A stretch of DNA of 44,169 nucleotides, taken from the NCBI GenBank assembly GCA_017936285.1, contig JAGBFU010000053.1, positions 1-44,169 of the forward strand. The letters run 5' to 3'. Position numbers and translations under genes: made by a program. The DNA comes from Marinifilaceae bacterium (GTDB lineage: Bacteria > Bacteroidota > Bacteroidia > Bacteroidales > Marinifilaceae). The notes beneath the pieces are model-generated. The model was not told the origin of the DNA, searched no databases, and saw nothing but the letters and a program-made list of their open reading frames with translations. Shown piece after piece: positions 36,562 through 44,169 of this stretch (position 1 is its first letter; each line of letters starts with the position of its first letter).

Positions 36562-39369
36562 ATGAGAATTCAAAGAGTCCAGATTAACAATAAGATAAGT
36601 CATGTTTTTGATTACGATACAAATGGTGATCAAATAGAGAAGTTTATAATAAATGCTCCGACATCTGATAATATTTCAATATTGAAATTTCATAAGGATA
36701 GTGATGGATCTTTTATTGTAGATTCTGATAAAGGGAAAGAGAAGTACTCATTTAAATCTGCAACTCTCTCTAAATTGGAGGGACAGAAGGTTCCTTCATA
36801 TTTCATCTCTATAGAGTTCGAACCGTTTGTAAAAAGAGAGGTTGTTACTCAGACAAATGATGGGACCATTTTTAATAAGTCCAAACAGACCCAGCCGGAA
36901 GCGAACATAGAGACTACTCCTCTACTTAGTATAATAGAGCATGAGGCTGCAATTTCGTGGAGTGATGTTAATGAGAAGAGTTGCATTGATTTTGCTGTGC
37001 GTACCTTGCCGGAAAACCCTATAATGTTACGAATAGAGTTTAGATTGCCATACAGAGGAACTTTTGGGGATGAGGTAAAATCTAAGATGATCGAGTTGTA
37101 TGTCGCTCCGAAAGAGCTGATTTATGATGTGATTCTGGATTTCGGATCAGAGGCGACTCAGATGGCCTGTTACTCCCGTGGAGCAACAGCGACTATTGCC
37201 GGATTTGTACCACTGTTTTCAAATATCAGACAACGATACCAGGATGATAGTGAGAAAACAATTCTGGATGAGGATTTTTATCAGAACGATATTAGTGATG
37301 ATAGATTCTATCGCTCATATTTTATCTTGAAAGATCAGGTCTCTAATGAGGAGTTAGGACAGATTCTGGATAATATTAATCACGATGGTGGAAGAGAGTT
37401 TTTTAAAACTCTTACAAGTAAAAAGTTTGTTGAGGGAAATAAATCGAAATATATTGTAGCTCCTAATGTAAAGATCTCATGTTTTGGAGGCCAGGAGATG
37501 CCCAGAATCAAGGTCAACAATAAGCATACTTCTATAAATTTATTAGGAGACAAAGACTCTCACCTATTGTATAGATTGGGAATTCTACCATTTTTATATG
37601 AAGCGATTAATGAGGTTGTGAATGATACTAATGCTCGCTTTATTTCGTTTCATATCTTAATGCCCAATGTATATCTGCAAGTCGAGATATCAAAAATATT
37701 ACAGTTGCTTCAGGATGATATTAAAAAATTATTGAATACCAATGAGAAGTTTGATGTTATCTGGGGATTTGATGTTACTGCGGTTTCGGAGAGTGATGCC
37801 TCTATTATCGGAGCATGTGAATTGATGCGTTCTCAAAATGTTGATGATCAACTTCCAATGGGAAAATATTTGCTACTTGATGCAGGCAAGGGAACATTGG
37901 ATTTGTCATTAATAGAGTATAAGTTTGACCAAATTGAATGTAGTTATTCATATAATAATTTGTGGCGTTCAGGAATTATAGGTGCAGGTAACAGCCTTTC
38001 GTATGCATTTATGTTTGAGTTGGTGCACAAATATCTGGAGTCTAATGCCAAATTAAACGGAGGAGTTAAGGAGAGTGATATTGTATCATTTATAAAGGGT
38101 AATATTCTGAATGTAACAACAGATGGTAGTAGTATAAATGCAGACCCATACTATCTTTTACAACTGATGCGTTTGGTTGATTCATTTAAAATTTACCATA
38201 AGAATGTCTTAGATATAAATGAAGATGATAACAATGATAAACTTCTTCTAAAAGATTTAAAGTTGTCAGGTTTTACAGATTGGCTTGCAGAACATATAGA
38301 TGAAGCTTCCAAGGGGGTAAAATTAAATGTAGAGTCCGGTAGATATATTCAACGAATGATTCGTTCAATTGTCAATGAGGTCATGAATAGTCTTAATGAT
38401 ATGAGTGTCCTTTTTGCGGACAACAACGGGGAATCTTGTGTTGATTATATAATATTCAGTGGTAGAGCATTTAAATTAGCAGAATTTAAGTCTGAGATGT
38501 ATAGAGCTCTGCAGACAAGATATGCGAATATCCAGGAGAAGACATTTATTCGCGCTAATCTTGCGAGTTCAATGAAGAATATCTGTCTATTGTGTTCACG
38601 ACCTTTGGTAAATGGTAATTATAGCAGAAAGATCAACTCTTCTGTCAAATTGATAGATAAAAAACCACAAAAAGTCAATACAGCGAGTAATAAGTCTACC
38701 GAGCGCAGTGGATTGTTTAATGGTAGTCGTATAGTTAGAGGTTTCCGTAATTTTTTATTTGGAGGCTCAGAGAGAAGTAATTCTGATAGTGGAGAGATTG
38801 ATTTCGACAGCAATAATGAAGACATTGCTCCACGTTTAAATATTTCTATAGGAGGCAGATTATTTAATAGTAGCGAACTTTTTGGGCGTGACGCAGATCC
38901 CAACGCTATTACCGGTAATAGTGATGAGCGACAGGGGTATGGTTTGAAGATTGAAAATCCGGAATCGGCACTAATAAATATTGGTGGAGTTCGTTTCCCG
39001 TTTAGCAATGCAAATATACAACTTGGAGCGGATAGAAAGGTGGATATATTATTTAACGGCGAGTATCATATATTGCGTTCTGCAAGAGATACCAAAGAGT
39101 TGAAAAGACAGGATATAAATATGACTGTATCGCCATTTATGATAAGCTCTTTTTTCCCGAATTGTACAGTGAATGGTGAAGTGGACTTTACAATTCCACA
39201 GATAAAGCCATTATGGCAAGAAGTTCAGCAGAGTCAAAATGAGGATTCCGCATCGAAAAACAACAATGAGCCGAATGGTGATAGAGAAATGGCTGCTGCT
39301 GCCTCTGGTCAAAATGAAGATAGGTCGAGGGATGAAGGTACAGAGTTGGATAATTTGTTGAATAATTAA
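36562..39369 (+). CDS. Third Hsp70/actin-fold ATPase with N- and C-terminal extensions
   Basis: A 935-aa soluble protein. Residues 1-185 are an unknown beta-rich region. The ATPase core follows: phosphate 1 VILDFGSEATQMACY (D193), SESDASIIGACELM in the hinge, phosphate 2 LLLDAGKGTLDLSLI (D440), and adenosine motif IFSGRAFKLAEF (S633-R635), close to that of the 1188-aa protein. The C-terminal part (about 700-935) includes a Gly/Ser/Asn-rich stretch, a beta-rich segment and a low-complexity charged tail. It is clearly divergent from DnaK and from the other two ATPases of the cluster. Eleven bases separate it from both neighbours. Confidence 0.75.
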   Translation: MRIQRVQINNKISHVFDYDTNGDQIEKFIINAPTSDNISILKFHKDSDGSFIVDSDKGKEKYSFKSATLSKLEGQKVPSYFISIEFEPFVKREVVTQTNDGTIFNKSKQTQPEANIETTPLLSIIEHEAAISWSDVNEKSCIDFAVRTLPENPIMLRIEFRLPYRGTFGDEVKSKMIELYVAPKELIYDVILDFGSEATQMACYSRGATATIAGFVPLFSNIRQRYQDDSEKTILDEDFYQNDISDDRFYRSYFILKDQVSNEELGQILDNINHDGGREFFKTLTSKKFVEGNKSKYIVAPNVKISCFGGQEMPRIKVNNKHTSINLLGDKDSHLLYRLGILPFLYEAINEVVNDTNARFISFHILMPNVYLQVEISKILQLLQDDIKKLLNTNEKFDVIWGFDVTAVSESDASIIGACELMRSQNVDDQLPMGKYLLLDAGKGTLDLSLIEYKFDQIECSYSYNNLWRSGIIGAGNSLSYAFMFELVHKYLESNAKLNGGVKESDIVSFIKGNILNVTTDGSSINADPYYLLQLMRLVDSFKIYHKNVLDINEDDNNDKLLLKDLKLSGFTDWLAEHIDEASKGVKLNVESGRYIQRMIRSIVNEVMNSLNDMSVLFADNNGESCVDYIIFSGRAFKLAEFKSEMYRALQTRYANIQEKTFIRANLASSMKNICLLCSRPLVNGNYSRKINSSVKLIDKKPQKVNTASNKSTERSGLFNGSRIVRGFRNFLFGGSERSNSDSGEIDFDSNNEDIAPRLNISIGGRLFNSSELFGRDADPNAITGNSDERQGYGLKIENPESALINIGGVRFPFSNANIQLGADRKVDILFNGEYHILRSARDTKELKRQDINMTVSPFMISSFFPNCTVNGEVDFTIPQIKPLWQEVQQSQNEDSASKNNNEPNGDREMAAAASGQNEDRSRDEGTELDNLLNN

Positions 39370-39380
39370 AAGTTTTAAGT

Positions 39381-40172
39381 ATGGGGAATATTGTCTATAT
39401 AATAATCTTTATTTTGATAGTTGCTTTGGGCATCTCTATATACAAAATATATACACTTAAGTCCGGAGCAGTAGGTGTGGAACCGGATGATGATTATGAA
39501 GGTTTGAAGAGAAAATATTCAGACCTGGAGGCAAGATATAATGAACTGAAAGCAGCAGCTACCAAGGTAAATAATCTGCATAAAGATATTCGGAACGGAG
39601 TGCCACGATTTTCATCGAAAGATAGCTTGATAAACAGAGTAAATCAACTAAAAGAGTTTTGGCTGGGTTATTACGGAGCGGGTGAACAGTTCTTTAAAAT
39701 TAATTCCGATGGAGATACTGATAGTCGTGAGTCGGAGGAGTTTTTCAGGGATGTAATGCGTAAATTGAAGGCTGCAGAATTGGTAGCTCAGTTACAAAAC
39801 AATGTTACCCTGCCATTTATAGATAGAATGGATAGTGATAAAGCTTTGGATCCGATAGTGGCTCGTGCTCTATTGATAAAGATGGGCCTCCAGCTATTTG
39901 ATGCGGTGAGTTCGTTTCAATCCCCTAATAAACGTAAGGGACAAGAGATAAATGTTGCCATTGCAAAACAAGAGATAACTGAGAGTGAAGCTCTTGAAAT
40001 GGCACAAACTATCTCAGAATATGAGACAGATTCACCTCTGTTTATCCGCAATATAGCATCGGGACTTACAAATATAGGGGTTGAAGATAAGGGAATTATC
40101 ATTGCCGGATATAAATTTTCTGATGAGAAGAGTAATACAGAAGATATAGAGACGGAAGATAAAACTATATAA
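39381..40172 (+). CDS. Small membrane-anchored coiled-coil protein
   Basis: A 263-aa protein with one N-terminal membrane helix (IVYIIIFILIVALGISIYKIY, about 4-24), a coiled coil (about 40-70, LKRKYSDLEARYNELKA) and a cytoplasmic, mostly helical domain. Segments such as LVAQLQNNVTLPFIDRMDS and LTNIGVEDKGIIIAGYKF recall GrpE (LLPVLDNLE and the C-terminal G-V-x-x-I-x-x-G-x-x-F), which would suit a partner of the Hsp70-like ATPases. The similarity is weak and needs a structure-based search. The family is otherwise unrecognised. Confidence 0.6.
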   Translation: MGNIVYIIIFILIVALGISIYKIYTLKSGAVGVEPDDDYEGLKRKYSDLEARYNELKAAATKVNNLHKDIRNGVPRFSSKDSLINRVNQLKEFWLGYYGAGEQFFKINSDGDTDSRESEEFFRDVMRKLKAAELVAQLQNNVTLPFIDRMDSDKALDPIVARALLIKMGLQLFDAVSSFQSPNKRKGQEINVAIAKQEITESEALEMAQTISEYETDSPLFIRNIASGLTNIGVEDKGIIIAGYKFSDEKSNTEDIETEDKTI

Positions 40173-40245
40173 ATGGAATTGTAAGCAGTGTGAGACATAC
40201 ATAAACAATAAAATTTAAGCAGATTCTAAATTTAATAGGTTGGTT

Positions 40246-43200
40246 ATGAAGAAGAGAGTTGTATTAATTGTCCTTAGTGTAATTTTGTTGTCAATAGTGT
40301 TATATTTGAATATAACATTCAACTTTACAATATTGGCAACCTTTGTGCTGTTATTGTCATTGTTACTAACTTTTATTTATGTACCATTATCGCGTAATTT
40401 ATTACATAATGCAGACAAAGTTAGATTTCATGAGGATGTCAAGAGTTTTGTTTCAATTTTTATAATTGCAATATCGGTAGTTGGAATATCGAAGACTCTA
40501 AGTAACTATTTTTTTGCTAATGTCAGTGTTTACTCTAATAGTGACCATCATGCGGTAAGGATGAATGGTGCTAAGATTGTTGATCCACATAATTTTGTTG
40601 TTGCGGGTAACCATCCTGATGCATTGTTGGATAAGGAGAAATATAGCGGAGTAGTATCTATCAAAAGGTTGACAGATACTACTGTGGTGCTGGAATTGGA
40701 TGGTTTTACACAATCTATCTATTTGGAGAAATATTTAGGTAATGAATTGAAGAGTGGTAGTTTGGTAAATAACTCTTCATTAATTACTGTTAATTCAAGT
40801 GATAAGGTTCAGTTTATCAACGGGAGAGATACATGTGAACTGATGTGGCACTATTATCCAAACCCTGATTCACCTAAAAGTATATTATGTAACTACTCAT
40901 ACAGATACTCATATCTTGATGGACGGAAAAACAGAGTAGTAAAGTATGATACAATGTCTGAGAACCGGGTTATAAAAAAAGGACTCGATTTGAATACTAT
41001 TTTAGGAGAGTTTGATGGAGCCAATATAAGTTTTGATGGTGTCAATTTACTTCGCACCACATATAAGACTGCTTCATTAAAAGAGGAGGAGATTAGCAGT
41101 TTGACAACTGCGCCTTTTATTATTGAATTGGATAAAAGAGCAATTGAGAATCCTGAGTTAGACGAGATTAGAGTCGTGGATGCTAATGGAGTGGTTACTC
41201 CTTATCCTTTGGCAAAGTTAGCTAAAGCTAAAAACGAGGTTGTTATTCCAATAGGCATTCCATTCTCTGTGGGGTGTATGTCTGAATTAAAGACCTCGCC
41301 AATAAGATTTACACGTGATAGTACAAATCTCTACTTTCAATATGTAACACCTAAATATCACAATTTATACACCTTGAATAAAGATGGGTCAAATACAATT
41401 TTTATGACAACATCTTTGTCTCAAGAGATTATTGAGAATGAGAACCCTCCAAAGAATATCATGCTATATGATCTGTTCTACAACGAGGATAATGGCTGTA
41501 ATTTTGCAAAACCCATATATCTGTCATATGTTAATGGCCCTACAACACAGGAGTTAAGTTTTATGATAGATCATGAATCTACAGTTGGGGCAGGTGAGCA
41601 ATTTCCGGAAATCAAGTCAAAGAATGGAAGATTATTATGGGATATCGAGGTGGAAAATTTCAAGAGCACCAATCCTCATATAGATGAAAACAACATTATT
41701 CTGTTTGTAATAGTGTTGGGATTATGTTGTATGATTGCTATATGCTTTGGTAGAAATGTTGCAAAAGTCTTTAGGTATAGTACCTTGATAGAGACATTGG
41801 CATATATGGCGATGCTTCTATTCTTCTCATTCCGTTTATTACTTTTGTGGAGAGCCTCAGCATTCCCTCCGGCAGAGATAGCAACAATATATGAGTTTAA
41901 CCATTTCTTCAGAAGTAGCGAGGCTATGCTTTGGCAGTTTATTGCGGTTAATATTATGTTCTCGGTAATAATTACCACTAAACTATTTGCAGAACATATA
42001 CATTGTAATGCCAAAGGCTTGCCTGTAATTGGAGACTTGATACGATTATATGTACCACTTACAATTTTAACTCTGGCAGAGTATTATCTTTTTGATCTTG
42101 AGAGTATTGCCTATAATTTGATTCTGTATGTAATTCCTTTTGTAATTTATGTGGTGGAATTGGCTCTTTGGCTTTTTGTATATAATGATAAATTAGGAGC
42201 AGAAAGGGGTGGTTTTGCCAATTTCTTTAGAGATTATACTCGGAAATGTATAGAGAGTAAATGGTATCTGTTATGGATAGTTGTAATATTTGCTGTTATT
42301 GGAGCAGGTGCGATTTTGGGGCGATATATGCCGGGTGCGGCTATTATGACAATTATGTGGCCGGTTGCGCTATATCTTTTATTTGAGGTATTAATATGGA
42401 GATATTTACCTGAGAGTGGTGACGGTACATATCGTGATGGTGGCACAATGTCATCTTTCTCATTGAGAGATATATTCTATTCAGGATTAGGATGGTCTTT
42501 GATGAATGGATTGACTATGTCTGCGGCCCTCTTGGTAATGGATGGCGGTTATGGAATAATCTTCTTCTCATTCTTCCTGTTTGTAGTAATCTTTAAGATG
42601 TATGATTTTGTCAAATGCTATAGAAAGTTTGATAATCATAATAAGAAGGTAATCTGTCTGTCCGGGATTTTTGTGTTGGGATTGATTTATGCCTTATGCC
42701 TTCTGTTCTATAAGACATTTATGACTTTAATGGCTACATGGTCATTAGTGGGTTGTGCTGTTGTTATTGCAGTTATATTGACAATTTTATTGTGGCTGGT
42801 AGCTCACTTTATCTGGGGCATGCGTCCTTTCCGTGGTGAAAGAATTCTATATACATCATTGATAATTATTGCGGTGAGTGTTGGCTCTGCCTTTGTGTTT
42901 AAGAATATAGTTCTTAGAAATCACACTTTGCAAAGAGTTTTGGTTCATATACATACTCCTGAAAAGGGATTGGCTGCAACCAACACAAGTGGAGAGGAAC
43001 GCAGATTTTTTGAGGCTTCGATTAATGACTATATACTGAACATCTATAACCAAAATGCTGAGGATATTGATGTTGTAGGTGGTAGTGGCAAAACCTACTT
43101 TAAGGTACTTCCACATAGTAAGGTTGGAGCATTATGGGGCGCTCAGGCGAGTGACATTCTACCTGCCAGATTCATAATATCGGAACATGGAAAACATTTG

Positions 43201-44169
43201 CCATGGCTCTTTGTTGCAATGTATTTGGTAATGTTGTATGCCGGAATCAGAATGCATGCCAAATATAGGGTAAGTAAAATGTTATTGATACAGATACCCG
43301 CTCTATTGTTGATACACTCTTTGTTTGTTTGGTTGGCAAATACTCAGATGTTTATCTTCCTGGGTCAGGATTTCCCGCTCTTTTCGCTTCATTCCAAGTT
43401 GGCAGTATTGTATTTCTTTGTACTGATCTCAATATGGGTGGCAATAGCTATTCTTGAGAAGATAGAGGTTGTGAAGTGTGAGCATAAGGCTCTAAAGGTG
43501 GGTGAAACAATAGAGCATCATTACAATGGATCAATAAGCAGGGTATATACCTTTAGTCTGTTTGTTATGCTGGTTTTGTTTGCATGGATTCATTCTCCGA
43601 AATCAGGAAAGACATATAGAGATAGTGATAAATTATATTCACTTGAACAATTGCTTGAAAAAACCGAGAAGCATATCGATACCGTAAATATGTTATTTAC
43701 GAATTTCCAAAGTGATACAAATATAGTAAGCACTAATTTGTCTGATGTATCGAATGTTATTTTTGCATTTAATGCAAAATATGGCGATACTATCAAAGAC
43801 CTGCTTGATGGCGAAGAGTCGATTCATTATCGTCTTTGGGATAGGTTTGTAAACAAGGGAGGTGCCAAACATAACGAGAGTAGTTCGTTACTTCATGTTC
43901 GCAGAAAACATGGTAAGTTGAGTCTGACTGTGCGCACAAAATTCTATGATAAGCGTTTGCCATCAAGAAATAGTAATTCATGGATGGGAAGTATCGTAGC
44001 GAGTGAAGATCAAAATAGCGCAGTAGCTCTTACAGATTCCAACAACTATTTTACTCAGTATATTCTTCCAGATTACTGGGTTGCGGGAGACGAATCGGTT
44101 GTTGTGTTGAAACGTCATTCCGGTGTCGGCAATGTGACAAGTGCTGATGGCAGAAATCCGGACTTCAAG
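40246..44169 (+). CDS. Giant polytopic membrane protein, SEDS/PBP-like C-terminal part (3' end cut off)
   Basis: The frame is open from the ATG at 40246 to the window end, 1308 codons, so the gene is partial. Three membrane helices lie in the first 90 residues, a periplasmic beta-rich region spans about 90-480, and some 14 further helices run to about 1120, followed by another periplasmic region. Residues 890-1075 resemble the SEDS (FtsW/RodA) core: LQRVLVHIHTP, then VGALWGAQASDILPARFI (960-977) before a helix, and TQMFIFLGQDFPLFSLHSK (1033-1051). Residues 1222-1268 (HGKLSLTVRT, then GSIVASEDQNSAVALTDSNN) resemble the start of a PBP transpeptidase domain. Catalytic residues of SEDS are not clearly conserved. 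Starts 73 bases after the preceding gene. Confidence 0.7.
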   Translation, partial: MKKRVVLIVLSVILLSIVLYLNITFNFTILATFVLLLSLLLTFIYVPLSRNLLHNADKVRFHEDVKSFVSIFIIAISVVGISKTLSNYFFANVSVYSNSDHHAVRMNGAKIVDPHNFVVAGNHPDALLDKEKYSGVVSIKRLTDTTVVLELDGFTQSIYLEKYLGNELKSGSLVNNSSLITVNSSDKVQFINGRDTCELMWHYYPNPDSPKSILCNYSYRYSYLDGRKNRVVKYDTMSENRVIKKGLDLNTILGEFDGANISFDGVNLLRTTYKTASLKEEEISSLTTAPFIIELDKRAIENPELDEIRVVDANGVVTPYPLAKLAKAKNEVVIPIGIPFSVGCMSELKTSPIRFTRDSTNLYFQYVTPKYHNLYTLNKDGSNTIFMTTSLSQEIIENENPPKNIMLYDLFYNEDNGCNFAKPIYLSYVNGPTTQELSFMIDHESTVGAGEQFPEIKSKNGRLLWDIEVENFKSTNPHIDENNIILFVIVLGLCCMIAICFGRNVAKVFRYSTLIETLAYMAMLLFFSFRLLLLWRASAFPPAEIATIYEFNHFFRSSEAMLWQFIAVNIMFSVIITTKLFAEHIHCNAKGLPVIGDLIRLYVPLTILTLAEYYLFDLESIAYNLILYVIPFVIYVVELALWLFVYNDKLGAERGGFANFFRDYTRKCIESKWYLLWIVVIFAVIGAGAILGRYMPGAAIMTIMWPVALYLLFEVLIWRYLPESGDGTYRDGGTMSSFSLRDIFYSGLGWSLMNGLTMSAALLVMDGGYGIIFFSFFLFVVIFKMYDFVKCYRKFDNHNKKVICLSGIFVLGLIYALCLLFYKTFMTLMATWSLVGCAVVIAVILTILLWLVAHFIWGMRPFRGERILYTSLIIIAVSVGSAFVFKNIVLRNHTLQRVLVHIHTPEKGLAATNTSGEERRFFEASINDYILNIYNQNAEDIDVVGGSGKTYFKVLPHSKVGALWGAQASDILPARFIISEHGKHLPWLFVAMYLVMLYAGIRMHAKYRVSKMLLIQIPALLLIHSLFVWLANTQMFIFLGQDFPLFSLHSKLAVLYFFVLISIWVAIAILEKIEVVKCEHKALKVGETIEHHYNGSISRVYTFSLFVMLVLFAWIHSPKSGKTYRDSDKLYSLEQLLEKTEKHIDTVNMLFTNFQSDTNIVSTNLSDVSNVIFAFNAKYGDTIKDLLDGEESIHYRLWDRFVNKGGAKHNESSSLLHVRRKHGKLSLTVRTKFYDKRLPSRNSNSWMGSIVASEDQNSAVALTDSNNYFTQYILPDYWVAGDESVVVLKRHSGVGNVTSADGRNPDFK

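Noticed and set aside
30429..39369. Firm assignment of the large ATPases as virulence factor SrfB
   Set aside because: Only the general plan of an Hsp70-like core in a large protein is shared as far as I can see; a profile search would be needed.
27500..44169. Label as an antiphage defence system
   Set aside because: A recombinase is nearby, but there is no nuclease, NADase, cyclase or other effector domain, and the SEDS/PBP-like hints point to an envelope function.

Overview
The window comes from a Bacteroidota (Bacteroidales-like) chromosome. The evidence is the gene families present (DUF3575/DUF5119/fimbrillin/DUF4906 pilus cluster, Bacteroidetes-type integrase, short KARI), start codons that mostly lack Shine-Dalgarno sequences, and promoters of the Bacteroides type (TTTG, 19 bases, TAnnTTTG), which are clearest at 24947-24977 and 26223-26253. 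No species can be named from the sequence alone.

Layout. (1) 31-1137, minus strand: release factor RF1 (prfA). (2) 1479-13903, plus strand: one long branched-chain amino acid operon, ilvD-ilvB-ilvN-ilvC-leuA-leuC-leuD-leuB-ilvA-asd. It is preceded by a leader peptide and a classic ribosome-stalling attenuator and closed by an intrinsic terminator. Asd and IlvA feed 2-oxobutanoate into isoleucine, IlvBN/C/D make the keto acids, and LeuACDB extends towards leucine; no transaminase is present here. (3) 13920-23265, minus strand: a six-gene fimbrial (type V pilus-like) operon running DUF3575 outer-membrane protein, DUF5119 lipoprotein, two fimbrillin-type lipoproteins, a fimbrillin-like lipoprotein with a beta-trefoil-like insert, and a 1030-residue DUF4906 protein as probable tip. 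(4) 23406-24538: a complete IS30-family element just upstream of the fimbrial operon. (5) 24552-24936: a palindromic mini-element, tRNA-Gly fragments, a terminator, tRNA-Gly(GCC) and an initiator-type tRNA-Met, with a strong promoter. (6) 25102-26190, minus strand: a membrane-anchored metallophosphoesterase. (7) 26331-27296: a tyrosine recombinase whose 3' end runs into five degenerate tandem repeats of about 23 bases, directly upstream of the next operon.

(8) 27500-44169 and beyond, plus strand: a tightly packed seven-gene operon that I cannot match to a described system. It encodes three different Hsp70/actin-superfamily ATPases (521, 1188 and 935 aa), a membrane-anchored periplasmic vWA-like protein, a bitopic protein with a cytoplasmic coiled coil, a small membrane-anchored coiled-coil protein, and a giant polytopic protein cut off by the window end (at least 1308 codons). 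The last part of the giant protein shows remote resemblance to a SEDS (FtsW/RodA) core followed by the start of a penicillin-binding transpeptidase domain. My reading is an envelope-spanning machine in which cytoplasmic Hsp70/actin-fold ATPases are coupled to periplasmic functions, loosely comparable to FtsA/MreB with FtsW/RodA and PBPs. This is inference; the individual motifs are visible, the function is not known.
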